This document shows, one piece after another, positions 35,474 through 46,879 of a stretch of DNA of 64,000 bases (the stretch's first letter is position 1; each line of letters begins with the position of its first letter). The DNA is from Callorhinus ursinus (Eukaryota; Chordata; Mammalia; Carnivora; Otariidae). The notes under the pieces were generated by a model. The model made no database searches, had not been told where the DNA came from, and saw only the letters and a program-made list of their open reading frames with translations. The stretch is from positions 22,636,525 to 22,700,524 of the forward strand of contig NW_020313005.1 of assembly GCF_003265705.1 (NCBI RefSeq), given 5' to 3'. A program made the position numbers and the translations under genes.

Positions 35474-35516
35474 GCACACACAAATACACACACACACCCA
35501 CACACACACACACACC
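35474..35516 (+). repeat. Imperfect (CA)n microsatellite
   Basis: CA units with a few T and CC interruptions. Confidence 0.9.
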
Positions 35517-35674
35517 ATGTTATCCTGACATGCCACAAGGGAAATCAGCCAAAAATTCATGAAAAAGTCCATGAAAGGAAGGAAAAAAAATCAAGGTTCT
35601 TTGAATTTAATTTTTCTATGAACTGGAATGAGATTTCAGGACCAGAATCTTTAATATGCTATTTTATAGTGAGG

Positions 35675-35762
35675 AAAGGAAGGAAGGGAGGGAGTGAGGG
35701 AGGGAAGGAGGGAGGGTGGGAGGGAAGAAGAGAGAGAGGCAGGAAAGAAGGAGGGAGGAAGG
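35675..35762 (+). repeat. GGAA/GGGA purine tract
   Basis: Almost pure purine over about 88 bases with ggga and ggaa units. It can be read as a Gly/Glu/Lys-rich frame, but that is an artefact. Confidence 0.85.
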
Positions 35763-36879
35763 GCATGCTCACAGACACAGAGGAGAGTGAGCTCGATAAG
35801 AAGCTGCTAAATTGAAACAATAATTATGAGAATAAAGTGCATCTGACCAATAGAGGCCAGATCCTTTCACCCTCTTGATCACCCTTGTCATCTTTGGAGA
35901 AGTGGCATTTAAGTATTGACTGCAGTTGCATCCCCTGAGCCATTACTCACTGGGATTGGGCTCTGAGAGTGTAATGTTAACTAAACTTTAAGAAAATGAG
36001 AGTATAAAAGAGAAAAGAAATGAGATGGAACATAATGGAAGAAAAACGATAGGACATCACTGAAGATGAAGCCCATTATCCTATTTGTTTGCTCATAATG
36101 ATCCTTTGCCTTGGCTGCTTCTTTCAAAAACAGACCCTCCCCACATTCAGTATGAGTTGTGTATTTGACTAAATTTAGGTAAGGAGATCCCTAACACAAA
36201 AAAGTAAGTGGAACACAACCACCCCTCTTTAAAGGGAATAATTCAAATTGCCAATAGAGCACCATGCCCACCATTCAGCATATAGGCTGGAAAAAGCTAA
36301 GTATTTTGACCAGCTTTCTATTTAAAGTGAATTTCATAATCAAGAGCCTAATTACTGAAAGGCTCTCATTGACATGAGATGAGAACTGGGGCAAAGCAAG
36401 TGACCTGACAGTTTTGTACCTAATAAAAGACTAGGAGCAGAAAATGAAGCAAAATGAGCTGAATAAACCAGACAGAATCTAATCAAGGTTTGGAACCAAG
36501 TTGAGGGTTTGAGGAATCAACATAACAAGAAAATATTCAGTTGGATATACATTTGTTCTAATACATGATGATTCCACTTAGTGCTCTCCCCCCATTACCA
36601 ATTTCACCCCATTTCTTGCTTATCCAATTCATCCTTGGACGTGCATCCACAAGCATGCACGTGATGGTACCCCTGTGAGCATACCACCTTCACCGACGAA
36701 ACCAGCTGTTTATCCATCTTCGTGCATTGCTCCTCTCCTGCATTTTACATTGTTGATCATCCCTTTCCCTTGATTACTGACACACTAGCTCTCCTGTTTT
36801 CTTTCAACTCTGTGGAATTGAATAGACCAGTCACCCGGATGTGCATGCATTTTAAGCTCTGTATGTGTGCTCATGGGAG
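35763..36879. other. Unique sequence, possible conserved block at 35930-36560
   Basis: AT-rich, non-repetitive, with several ATTA/TAAT motifs (agcctaattactgaaagg, ggaataattcaaattgcc). No coding potential. The conserved reading is a guess from composition. Confidence 0.3.
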
Positions 36880-38035
36880 CTAGGGATACTCCCTGTTCTT
36901 CTTCTCTTCCTTTTGCTTGAATATAAATATTTACCTCAGCCATGCTTTAATTCTCTCTTTGTAGGTTCTCTCATAAAAATTGCATTCATTTCTAAGGCTT
37001 CAACTATCACCTCTATAAATCTGATGATCAAATTTAACGTCAGTCCTGAAATCAGTCCTGAGAACGGCTTCCAAAGAGTCAATGGCTTGCCGAATTTCTC
37101 CATCTGGATGTTCCCACCAAGACTTTATGCCCGATGCATCCCAACCAAAATTTGCTATTCCCGCTGTACCGCATCACAAAGGAAAGGAGCTTCTCAGTGT
37201 TTTGCCCGTGTCTGTGATGACACCTCCACCATCTCAGGTCCCAAAGCTTCATCATCCTCCTTCCTCTTGCACGCTGCAGCTGATCCAACTTTGAGCTTCC
37301 TCGCTGTTGGCTCCATGATATTTCCTTTATCTGCTTCTGCTACCCCCCTATTCAGACACTCATAATCTGCCTTTGGGTTACTGTAATAGCCTCTTAACTG
37401 CTTTTGATGTCTCTAGTCTTCCAAATCTCTAATTCATTTTTACAAATCCCTGCCACAGTGATCTTCCTAAAGCACTACTCTGATCATCTTACTTACCTGC
37501 CTAAAAAAGTTCCATGTCTCTGGATTCACTCAGTCCTAAAACAAACTCCTTCATCTGCATCCTCAGCTCCCCCACCACCACCCCGGAATCTAACACAAAC
37601 TGACCCCATCTCCCACTGACCCCTTCACCCACCCTAAACATTGCAGCCTGGCTGAACCTCTTACTATTCACTACACACCACCATTTTTAGTTCCGTGCCT
37701 TTGTTCCCGGGGCTCACTTGGTTTAGGATGCAGTGCCCATTTCCACAGATGTGAATCCCTGACTCAAGTGCCCTCTCTTCCTAGAAGTTGTTCCTGGTCT
37801 CCAGCTGAAAGCATGTTATATTCATCTGATCCCATCTACCTGTTTTTGCCTGACCCCTTATCAACATGGTGTTAAAGTTGCAAAATAGTATCTCACCTCT
37901 TTTAGAAAACTGAAAGTCCCTGAAAGTAAAGCCAGCATGTTTACCCACACAGCAGTTGTTTATCACTCAACACGTACCCGTGCCTTCTACATGAGTGCTT
38001 AATAGGCACTAAATGAATGAATAGATGTTGGAATA
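36880..38035 (+). mobile_element. Long L2 LINE fragment (about 1.15 kb)
   Basis: Blocks in L2 order: a cluster with tctccatctggatgttccc (about 37100), ttgggttactgtaatagcctc (about 37376), cacagtgatcttcctaaagc (about 37456), ctgatcatcttacttacctg (about 37481), a pyrimidine-rich centre, and a 3' end with gtgcttaataggcactaaatgaatgaa (about 38000). The 166-codon frame at 36865-37365 is a by-product of this sequence. Long for an element this old. Confidence 0.7.
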
Positions 38036-38754
38036 TATACAGGTATATAAATGCTCATACCTGCTCACTAAACGTGCAGCCATTCATGGCGACAAAAATA
38101 TGAATCAATCACTGTATAAATCAATCACTTAACCACAAATTTACAACATTCCTCCCGGGTGTATATAATTGCAGGCCCCTATGCACTCATGCTCAAAAAG
38201 ACAGAAAAACTAACTCTTTGAACAAATGAACAATGATTCTTTTTCCAAGTACTGCAAGTCATCCTAGCATGAGCACCCGTGTAAAAGAAAAAGAAAACAC
38301 TGGTGTTGCTCTGGAAAGTGCCAGACCAGATGAGAGAGAGGCTGGGAAGGGAACCGACATTGGCTAGGTCTGAGAGCCAGACCTGGGGCTGTCCCAAGCT
38401 GCTGCCGATGGAGTGAAGAACCGCAACAGAAGAATGTGCTTAAGGGAAGACAGTTGAACTGCAGACGATCCCAAAATGGCTCTGTGTGACAAACAGCCTC
38501 CCAAATAGACAGCCAACCACACTGCCATGGCTGACATGTAGCTATGTGTGGGTGTGTGGATGGGGTGGGGAGGGATATGGGAATGAATGAATGAATGAAT
38601 TCAGGGCACCCTGATAAATTCCTCCTGGAATAAAATCCAAACGTCTGCTTCTAAGAGATAAACAGAAAGCTCTGCTCCTCGGAGGCATGGCCAGTGGCTG
38701 AACACCACGCTAATCTCCTCTGCACAGGGTCCCAGGTACCACGGCTAGTATGTG
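38036..38754. other. Unique sequence with a short (GAAT)n
   Basis: A (GAAT)4-5 stretch lies at 38580-38600. Otherwise nothing is recognised. Confidence 0.4.
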
Positions 38755-38766
38755 AAGAAAGAAAAA

Positions 38767-38828
<62 letters not shown>

Positions 38829-39023
38829 AAGAGAGAAAGAAAGAAAGAGNNNNNNNNNNNNNNNNNNNNNNNNNNNNNNNNNNNNNNNNNNNNNNNNNNN
38901 NNNNNNNNNNNNNNNNNNNNNNNNNNNNNNNNNNNNNNNNNNNNNNNNNGAAAGAGAGAAAGAAAGAAAGAGAGAAAGAAAGAAAAAGAAAGAGAGAAAG
39001 AAAGAAAAAGAAAGAAAGAAAAT
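38755..39023 (+). repeat. (GAAA)n microsatellite containing an assembly gap
   Basis: gaaa/agaa units run up to the gap at 38850 and resume at 38950 in the same pattern with GAGA interruptions. The real tract spans the gap and its true length is unknown. Confidence 0.95.
38850..38949. other. Assembly gap (100 N)
   Basis: Exactly 100 N, the usual placeholder for a gap of unknown size. It lies in the middle of a GAAA tract, which explains the assembly break. Confidence 0.99.
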
Positions 39024-39225
39024 GGAGGCAAAAAAGAGAATCTCACTAAAGGCAATAATGTGAATTCAAATACTCTCTGCAGTCTGGATGAAAGCAACCA
39101 AAATTGATGTTGTTTCTAAGAGGGTATAGGAGCAAGAGCAAAGCAATAGATTAATTCGGCTGGATAGATGAAGAGGACTCCCTAGCTAAGGGGTGGGGCC
39201 AGGCCAGGTGCCAATGAGCATGGAA

Positions 39226-39380
39226 ATACCGTCCATTTCCCAAGCATTTTGTATTCCTCAGAGCACTTTCCCATTTATTGTGTCATTTGATCTTCCAAGC
39301 ACCACAGTGAACAGTAGCGCCAGTGCTATTCCCCGTCCCCACCCTGGGGAAGAAGTTAACTGAGGCCCAAGAGATCCCCC
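39226..39380 (-). mobile_element. MIR-like SINE fragment
   Basis: tttattgtgtcatttgatcttcc, then caccctggggaagaagttaactgaggcccaag, resembles antisense MIR. Diverged. Confidence 0.45.
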
Positions 39381-39424
39381 CAGACTGGTATCCATCGCCT
39401 TTGGGCCTAATCCGGGGCTTTGGC

Positions 39425-39585
39425 TGGCACTTCTAAGGCTTTAATGCAAACGTCACCTGGAGAATGAATTGAAATTCAGATTCTAACTCCATGATTCCGA
39501 GGTGAGGCCTGAGATTCTGCACCTGATCACACTCTCAGGGGAGACCCAGGCTGCCCGTTCAGGACCACACTTTGAATGGCATGGC
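39425..39585 (+). mobile_element. MER5A-like hAT DNA transposon remnant
   Basis: aaacgtcacctggagaatg, attcagattctaactccatg, gaggtgaggcctgagattctgcac and ggaccacactttgaatggc follow MER5A. Confidence 0.65.
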
Positions 39586-39672
39586 TTTGGATATCATATC
39601 AATAGGGGGACTTGAAAGACTCGTGTCGGCAGAAGTCTGACTGTCGGCTCTTCATCTGGTAGGATGTTATTT

Positions 39673-39880
39673 TTTTTTAAGGTGAAATTGATCTTTTTAT
39701 TTTTTTTAAAGATTTCATTCATCCACTTGACAGAGAGAGACAGCGAGAGAGGGAACACAAGCAGGGGGAGTGGGAGAGGGAGAAGCAGGCTTCCCGCTGA
39801 GCAGGAGTCCCGATGTGGGGCTCGATCCCAGGACCCTGGGATCATGACCTGAGCCGAAGGCAGACACTTAACAACTGAGC
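39673..39880 (-). mobile_element. 5'-truncated CAN-SINE with extra sequence in its tail
   Basis: Reverse-strand younger-type SINE (ggctcgatcccaggaccctgg, gagccgaaggcagacacttaac). Its head stops at ...aactgagc and directly abuts the target duplication tggtaggatattattt (39881-39896; left copy tggtaggatgttattt at 39657-39672), so about 14 bases of the 5' end are missing. Between the SINE poly(A) and the left duplication lies aaggtgaaattgatc (39679-39693), flanked by A-rich DNA on both sides. Confidence 0.9.
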
Positions 39881-39896
39881 TGGTAGGATATTATTT

Positions 39897-40555
39897 AATT
39901 CACACTACGAAAATCCTAGCAGAGACGTCACAAAGAGCTCCCCGTGAGGCCTGAGTGGCCCTCAGCTCTGACACACGTGATCGGCGGAAGGAGATGCCTT
40001 CCCTTGCCTGACGCCGTGACTCTCAAAGGTCACAGGCTCTCTCTAGGTCTCTGTTTCTCCACGTGAACAAAACCAAAGCACAGCCTCTCCCGGACCTCAG
40101 CTACTGCTCGGCGGAAGGAGCCCAGAGAAAATGCCCTGTTTTTATTGAGTTGGCTCTTGCAAAGCCTTCAGAATGCCCCAGAACACTGAGGCTCCAAAGA
40201 AAGCTCATTGGTGCCATGACACAAAGCCAGTTTGACTCCTGTTTTCCTTCAAGAATCTCAACACATTCATCACCATCCCCATGCACCTTGTAGGGTAAGG
40301 GCAGGCAGGTATCATTACTCCAGTCTTTCCTGAAGAAGAAGGAAGGAGAGCACTAAGAGGGAGTTCTCCGGGAGTGGGGTCAGGATGGAACTCTGATGCC
40401 CCATTTCTGACCCTGTGCTTTCAGATCAGAGAACAGAGGAAGTGCTGCTTCCCTCATCTTTCCTACTGACCAACTACAATGTCTGCATTCCATCATCTAA
40501 AACATTTTCCTTTGGGATTATAAGGGTTGGTTTGTTTGGGGTTTTTTTTTTAGTT
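39897..40555. other. Unique sequence, nothing recognised
   Basis: No exon or repeat seen. It ends in a T-run (40542-40550) next to the L1 cluster. Confidence 0.4.
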
Positions 40556-41757
40556 TCAAAAGGTGGTATAGCTATACAATGGAATATTTTTTAAATTTAA
40601 ATTCAATTCAGTTAACATATAGTGTATTAGTAGTTTCACGGGTAGAATTTAGTAATTCATCAGTTGCATATAACACCCAGTGCTCATTCCATCAAGTGCC
40701 CTCCTTAATGCCCTGATAAATGACCCAGTTACCCCATCCCCCCACCCACCTCCCCTCCGGCAACCCTCAGTTTGTTTCCTAGAGTTAAGAGTCTCTCATG
40801 GCTTGCCTCCCTCTCTATTTTTATATTATGTTTCCTTCCCTTCCCCTATGTTCATCTGTTTTGTTTCTTAGATTCCACATGAGTGAAGTCATATGGTATT
40901 TGTCTTTCTCTGACTTATTTCATTTAGCATTTAGATATATATATCACATCTTCTTTATTCATTCATCTGTCGATAGACAGCTGGGCTCTTCCCATATTTT
41001 GGTTATTGCGGATGTTGCTGTTATAAACATTGGGGTGCAGCTGTCCCTTTGAATCACTATGTTTATATCCTTTGGATAAATACCAGAAATGCAATTGTTG
41101 GGTAGTAGGGTTGTTCTATTTTTAACTTTTTGAGGAACCTCCATACTGTTTTCCAGAGTGGTTGCACCAGTTTGCATTCCCACCAACAGTGTAAGAGGAT
41201 TCCCCTTTCTCCACATCCTCGCCAACATCTGTTGTTTCCTCAGTTGTTAATTTTAGCCATTCTGACCCATGCGAGGTGGTATCTCATTGCGGTTTTGATT
41301 TGTATTTCCCTGATGCCAAGTGATATTGAGCATTTTTCATGTGTCTGATAGCCATTTGTGACATACAATGGAATATTATTCAGACTTAAAAAAGAAGGAA
41401 ATCGTGTCACATGCTGCCACATGGATGGAACTTGAGGACACTATGCTGAGTAAAACAAGCCAGACACCAAAAAGACACATACCATATGACTCCACTTCCA
41501 TGAGGTATGGAGAATCATCAAATTCACAGAGACACAAAGTGGAGTGGTGGTTGTCAGGGGCTGTGGGAGGGAGGGCTGGGGAGTTAGTATTTAATAGATA
41601 CAGAGTTTCAGTTTTGCAAGATGAAAAGAGTTCTGTGGGCAGATGGTGGTGATGGTTGCACAACAGCATAAATGTGCTGAATGCTCCTGAATTGTACACT
41701 TCAAAATGGTTAAGATAGTAAATTTTATGTAACGTGTATTTTATCACAATAAAAAAA
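40556..41757 (+). mobile_element. Old L1 3' part, interrupted by a younger L1
   Basis: Two pieces: 40556-40588 (aggtggtatagctatacaatgg) and 41363-41757. The second encodes the end of L1 ORF2 (MEYYSDLKKKEI, broken by stops later) and continues into a 3' UTR with ggatggtggtgatggttgcac-like and gaattgtacacttcaaaatgg, ending in caataaaaaaacaag. 5' truncated. The gap between the pieces is the later insertion at 40589-41362. Confidence 0.85.
40589..41362 (-). mobile_element. Younger L1 inserted into the older L1
   Basis: Reverse-strand L1: A-rich 3' end at 40589-40600, 3' UTR with taacacccagtgctcattcc (complement), then ORF2 C-terminal codons read on the reverse strand, including LLVGMQTG and [19 protein letters not shown] (within 40959-41228) with stops and a frame break. 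Truncated at the 5' end at 41362. Flanked by a perfect 15-bp duplication, atacaatggaatatt (40574-40588 and 41363-41377), which is itself L1 ORF2 sequence of the host element. Confidence 0.93.
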
Positions 41758-41761
41758 CAAG

Positions 41762-43644
41762 GAAAAAAGTGTTTTTCTGAAACCACAAACATTTCTGGGA
41801 GGAATGTTTAACACCTTCAAACTCTAATCATTTGACAACATTGGGAGAATTCGTATGTTAGTTTTCTTGTGACAACCAACATGCACAAAGGTCCTACTAG
41901 AATGAGGTGTGGGAGACGCATCCCAGGGTAAAAGAGGACCGCGGAAAGCAGGGGTGAGAAGCCACCAAAGGCTACTGTTGCCTGCCTCCCAGCTTTGCAG
42001 AAAGCCAGACCTGTTTCCTTGCCTGCCCCCAGGACCACGTGGGGCTTCCTCTGGGTGTCTAGACTGACCTCGGAAACCACGTGGCCTTGGAGGTCTCCCC
42101 GGCCAGAAGCGCTCCTTCCCCCCCACCCCCACACTGGGGCTGAGCTATGATTGGTTCAGGCTGTGGGGCCCTGGGGGACCCCGGGCTCTTTCAGAGGCCA
42201 TGGCTCAGGGTCGGGGAGACTGGGTTCACTGATTTCGCAGCAGCTTGGCTCTGCCCGTTCCCAGCGGGCTCGCTGAGGAGATGACAAAGAAGGAGAACTC
42301 CAATATCTTGATTCCCCACTCTAGGGCCTTCTGCCTTGGCCTCATCGCCAGCCCCAAATGCCCTTCAGAGACAGCAAACCTCCAGGAAAAATTAAATCCT
42401 CACCAAACACCCTTTAATTTTATCCACTTGGCTTAATGAAGGTTCCGGTATTAATGACCTCGGAGGCTCTCCGTCTGACAGTTCTGCTGGTAACTGAACC
42501 CTGTGCTATTACCCCCCCCCAGCCCCGCCCCCCGGCAGCCTGAAATCTCAAGCATCGCCTCTAATCTTATTTTCTATTTCTGGGCTATATTGCATTAGCA
42601 CCTTTTTATTTCTCCTGGCATGTTTGACAGTGAGTTCAGGCTAGTGAGAATCATCTCTTTGTGCTGGCAAATGGGGATTGCATCGGTTGTTTTAGAATAA
42701 TGACTTATAGTTAAAATTACCCCCAGGGTATCATAATTATATGGTTGCAGCTTTCTTCTTTGACGAGGTGGAGAGGAGGAGCTCAGGTGGCCTGTGGGAG
42801 GTTGTTTGGCGTAGAAGAGAGAAGGGGAGAGAAACACATGTGTACCCTGAACCCCCCAGGAGGCAGGAGAACAGGGAACATAAGCCGAAGCTTATGATAA
42901 GATGTGATTGGGGAGAAAGTTGCCCAGCCCTACCCCACCCCGCCACCTCATGCCTTTTGCCCATCCAGATGGAAATGGGTGAGCCACAGCACCGGCCTCG
43001 TTAAGGGCGGCACAATTTACAGGCTCCCCCAAACTCCCAGTTCCCATGAATATCGCACCCTATGGGACACTCCATGCTATCTGAAATTCACAAATGAAAT
43101 TTCCATTTGCCGTAACTCATTAACGAAAGGTCTCTGCTGAAAGGGAAATGTTATTTGGGAGGGGCCCAATTATTAACAGAAATAGTTCAGCCTAGGTTAA
43201 TTCATGGGTACTCTACAGCAATTTTTTTTTACATTTGCTTTTAGTAGTGAGATAAACATTTTCTTATGTGAACCCTATAGTAGAAAGCAATGGCCATATG
43301 GTGCTGTGGAGAGACCTCTGTCCCTCAGCCCTCCACCCCTTCTCCATGCCCAGAGGCCTCAGACAAGGAAGGGTGCTGGGGACCACCTTGATAGCCATTG
43401 CTCTGCCTAAACTTCTAGCATTGTCCCGAGGGAGTGATATTCAGAGATGGGGAAAGTGAAAGGCTGAAAACACTGGTTCTGTCCAGGTAAGAGGTCAAGG
43501 GGAAGGCCTTGGCCCTGGCCAGGATGATGAGGGTACTGGACCCAGGGGGAAATGGTGCTGGGCCAGAAAAGGAGCAGAAAAGGGACCGGGGATAAGGTAA
43601 GTGCATCCTGGGAAGGGACAAGTCACCCCAAGGGACCAATACAG
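41762..43644. other. Unique sequence with possible conserved blocks
   Basis: 42130-42760 mixes GC-rich and AT-rich non-repetitive sequence (ccaggaaaaattaaatcctc, ggtattaatgacctcgg, tatattgcattagcacc). A C-run lies at 42512. No exon supported: reverse frames at 41817-42134 overlap in two phases and resemble nothing known. Confidence 0.3.
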
Positions 43645-43870
43645 CCAGGTGGATAGGGACTTTGGAGTCAGTCCTGGGATCTAATCCTAGCTCCAACATG
43701 ATGACCAGTGCTTCAGTGACTGATTACTTAACTTCCCTGAGACTCAGTTTCCTCATTTCTAAAATGGGAACAATAACAGAACCCAATAAAGTAGAACCAA
43801 ATATGTCAGGGCAAGGCAATGTGCTTCAAAGAGCATGTGGCTCATGGCTTATCCTTGATGACCCAATGCA
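43645..43870 (+). mobile_element. MIR SINE fragment
   Basis: ggactttggagtcagtcctggg, atcctagctccaacatgatg, cttccctgagactcagtttcctcatttctaaaatggg give a clear sense MIR from near its head, fading past 43800. Confidence 0.75.
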
Positions 43871-44195
43871 GTTCCATCCGTATGATTATTTCCATGTAGC
43901 TATTGTTAGAACGGCGCCCCTCAGCCCCCCAAAATTACCTTATCTTGTTCTTCTCATTTAGAAGTCCCCCAAATGCTGCTTCCAGCCCCTGGGAAGTGGG
44001 GTCAGGAAAATATCCCAGGGGAGGTGTGGAAGTTGGATCTGTTGAGTCCGGAGGAGATGCCATAGTGAGGTGTGAATGGGCTGAGCCCGGACGGGGGCCC
44101 CCCGCCTGTCTTTACTTGGTCCAGGAGCCCAATGGGGTACTAGCAAGTGAGGCAGGGGCCCGTGAGAAAGATGATTTTTTTTTTTTAAACACGGC
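43871..44195. other. Unique sequence, nothing recognised
   Basis: Ends in a T-run at 44175-44186. Frames on both strands overlap without homology. Confidence 0.35.
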
Positions 44196-44233
44196 TTCTA
44201 ATCTGTGTAATTACTTCTAATCTATGTAATTAC
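44196..44233 (+). repeat. Two tandem 19-bp units with GTAATTAC sites
   Basis: ttctaatctgtgtaattac (44196-44214) and ttctaatctatgtaattac (44215-44233) differ at one base. Each ends in the palindrome gtaattac, a homeodomain-type site, 19 bases apart. Confidence 0.9.
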
Positions 44234-45735
44234 TGCCGCTGGGCCAAGGCACAAGAGAGGAGGAACCTTGTAGACCATCTTCTCTTTTTGTTTTCCTCTC
44301 CATCAGAGAGACCTTGAGACCTCCCTAAGGTTTTAAAACAAAATTACATTTTTTTCCTACAGCAGGGCAGACTCAGCCCGCAGGAATGAGGCTGCAGCGG
44401 TCTCCCGGATTGCCAAATGGGGCTCCAGCAGAAGCAAGTGTGCAACGGGCCATTTTTCAAATGACACTAATTAATATGGGATTATTGGAAAAGCAAATCT
44501 ACTTCTGCTCCTTGATTAAAACCCGCTGTGCTCCCCAGCGACCCCGTCTGTCCAATGGGTTTTGGCAGGGACTTGTGCTGAGGCTGCCATCTCAGAAAGG
44601 GGGTACATCGCATGATCCCCGGTCTCCTTCCCAGGTCTGCCACTGGGGCTAGTCTGTCACCTGAGAGCCTGGCTAAGGTTTCACCTGGTCTCATGAGAAG
44701 GAAGGTGTGATCAGCATGGAGGATGTGGGCAAAGAGGCTGTGTGTTCTCATGCAAAGACCCAGAAGACCCAAGTGTAAAGCCAGCTTGTCTTTCACTGGT
44801 CAGGCTACCAAATCGCAGCGTCCTTGACTGCTCTAATCCTGGGTATCGTCCACCCACCTCCCAAGCTTATGCTGGGGAAGCACTATGGTAATGGATACTA
44901 ACGAGCCTTCTACACCCCAAAGCCTTGCGCAGGGTGATGCTCAGGATGGCCCTCAGAGACCCGGGAGGAGTGGAAAGGCCATCCAGTGCCACCATCGTGG
45001 ACAGTGCAAGTCTCAGTCTCACCTGGCCAGTGTGGCAGGCGGGTTCACCATGAACTTCTCTGGCAGTAGCTGTACAAGTGTGGTATTAGGAAGAGCTCAG
45101 CCCTCCCTTCTGACTATGAGGATGCTGTCCCTGTAGAGATCTTCCTAAGCCCTTCCCCTCTGAGATGCTGCGCTGAGGAGCCCCATGCCCAGGGAGCTCC
45201 GGTGGTCACAGACTGACTCTCCACCAATGGACTGTCCCTTTCCTTTCCTGTGTGAGGATGTCTTGTCTCCTCACTGCACAGAAAGATCTTCGAGACTCTG
45301 TCTGCAATACACTTCTTGTCAGAGTTCCCTCGTGGCCGGGTGCCCGTGGTCTGGTGCATATATGGGCTCACAAGCAGATATTGACCGATTAAGCTGAGTT
45401 CTCCCCCAGTTGTCCTGGCTTTGTGAGGAGTCCCCTGACTTCTTTGTTTCACAAGACGGGCTCCTCTCTGGCTGCAGGAGCCTTGCCGAGACCAGGAGCC
45501 CATCTGCTGATGGTTCTCTGTCACCATAGCGCCAGGCGGGAGGGCCTAAGGGCCCCACACACATCCTCTTCCCCTGCAGAGAAGTGGTATCTTTCCCCAG
45601 CTGCCCACACCCAGCAGGGAAAAAACCAGGACAAAGCTTTGCGGTACAGACTTGTGAAGAGCCTGTCATGAAAAGCTGCATCCTCAAGTTAGCAGAACTA
45701 GATTAGCATTCTTTTTATCATTAGCTATTATTCTC
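44234..45735. other. Unique sequence, no gene supported
   Basis: Contains tttttttcctacag at about 44350-44363, which looks like a splice acceptor, but the following frame (44386-44652) has no known domain. Reverse frames of 122 and 137 codons overlap at 45319-45527. Nothing is recognised. Confidence 0.35.
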
Positions 45736-45835
45736 TTTATCTGTCCTGGCCTTGACTTCTGCATCTATAAAAGCAAGGGCCTGGATCGGGTGACCCTGCA
45801 GTCCCTCCCACCTCTAAGATTCTAGAGCCCAGCTA
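45736..45835 (+). mobile_element. Old core-SINE (MIR-like) fragment
   Basis: tgacttctgcatctataaaagcaagggcctggatcgggtgaccctgcagtccctcccacctctaag keeps the layout of an ancient mammalian SINE 3' part in sense orientation. Confidence 0.5.
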
Positions 45836-46049
45836 GAGGACAGGAGGGCAGCCGGGAATTATACGAAAGAGGCTTAAGCCCAGAGTCTGTTCCCACACAG
45901 GGCGGCTTCAGTTCTAGAGAGCTCTCCATCCTACCACGCCCTTTCCTAACCACGGGCAAGAAGAGCACAGGTAGCAACTACTTGACAATGGCCGAGCCTC
46001 TGGGTCTAAGCTTTTGTGTAGAAGGATCATACCAACCTATGCCTTACAC

Positions 46050-46122
46050 ATCGGCCTGCACACATACCCTGTATTGTGTCAATGATACCTCAATAAAACT
46101 GGTGAAATTTGAAAAAAAAATA
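46050..46122 (+). mobile_element. Short L1 3' end
   Basis: attgtgtcaatgatacctcaataaaactggtgaaatttgaaaaaaaaa has the terminal layout of an old L1 with AATAAA and poly(A). Confidence 0.45.
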
Positions 46123-46309
46123 TATGGCTTATCAGAGAACATCTACTTCCCTCCCACCACCTTTGCAATATCATTTTGCCATTTCTATATAGGAAAGAAA
46201 AGTAGTGGATTGTGCAGGAGGCTTCGTCTACGTCCTGTTTTCTTGCTTTGTTAGGGCTCCAGAATAAACTACATGTTATTCTTCAGGGGAGAAAGAACTT
46301 GAAGCCCTT

Positions 46310-46520
46310 TGATTTTAGATTTGGCAGTTTGTACTCAAATCCTGACTTTGCCTCTCACGAGCTGTGTGCGTGACTTGGGCCAGGTGATAATTGCCCCGAT
46401 CCTCAGTGTACTCATCTGTAAAATGGACAACAGGTCTCCCTGTCAAATGGGATCACACTAAAGACGAAGTTATGCCCTCGGCGCCCGGCATGTCGTTGGT
46501 GCTCATGAGTGGTTCAGGGG
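46310..46520 (+). mobile_element. MIR SINE fragment
   Basis: actcaaatcctgactttgcc, gagctgtgtgcgtgacttgg, tcatctgtaaaatggacaac and gcccggcatgtcgttggtgctcatgag cover a nearly complete sense MIR. Confidence 0.7.
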
Positions 46521-46879
46521 GTAAAACAGGGGTCTGCATGGGAAAGTCACACCCAGAGCCATGTTAAGTTTCACCCTGTTTCTGAGTTCCAGCCTGTTTC
46601 TGTGAATTTTTTTAGGTCATTTTGTCTTAAATGGAAGAAATCTTCAAAATGACTCTTCAGGATCCAACATTATGAGACATGACATATTGGGGTCCAGTGT
46701 TAGCAAGGCTGGCTCCAATCTGATATCCCAGGGCTTCTCTAACACCATTCTTTCTACAGTAGGACCTTAAGCCCTGCTTCTTCCCAGCCTTCTGAGCCAT
46801 CCTGCCTCAGAGGTACCAGTTCCAGGCAGCGACCCCCAATTCCAGGAGAATACAAACAGTCTGATACCTTGACATCTTC

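Noticed and set aside
36865..37365. 166-codon forward frame
   Set aside because: Lies within a recognisable old L2 LINE in a part without intact L2 protein. Open by chance.
38651..39107. Lys/Glu- or Phe/Leu-rich frames through the N gap
   Set aside because: Products of the GAAA tract and the gap.
41368..41652. 94-codon frame beginning MEYYSDLKKKEI as a gene
   Set aside because: It is the decayed C-terminal end of L1 ORF2, annotated as a mobile element.
44340..44652. Possible exon after a splice-acceptor-like tttttttcctacag
   Set aside because: Pyrimidine tracts ending in AG are frequent by chance. The frame has no domain and no donor with homology.
45114..45687. Two overlapping reverse frames (137 and 122 codons) as a gene
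   Set aside because: They lie in different phases over the same DNA, with no domain. A possible unrecognised repeat cannot be excluded.
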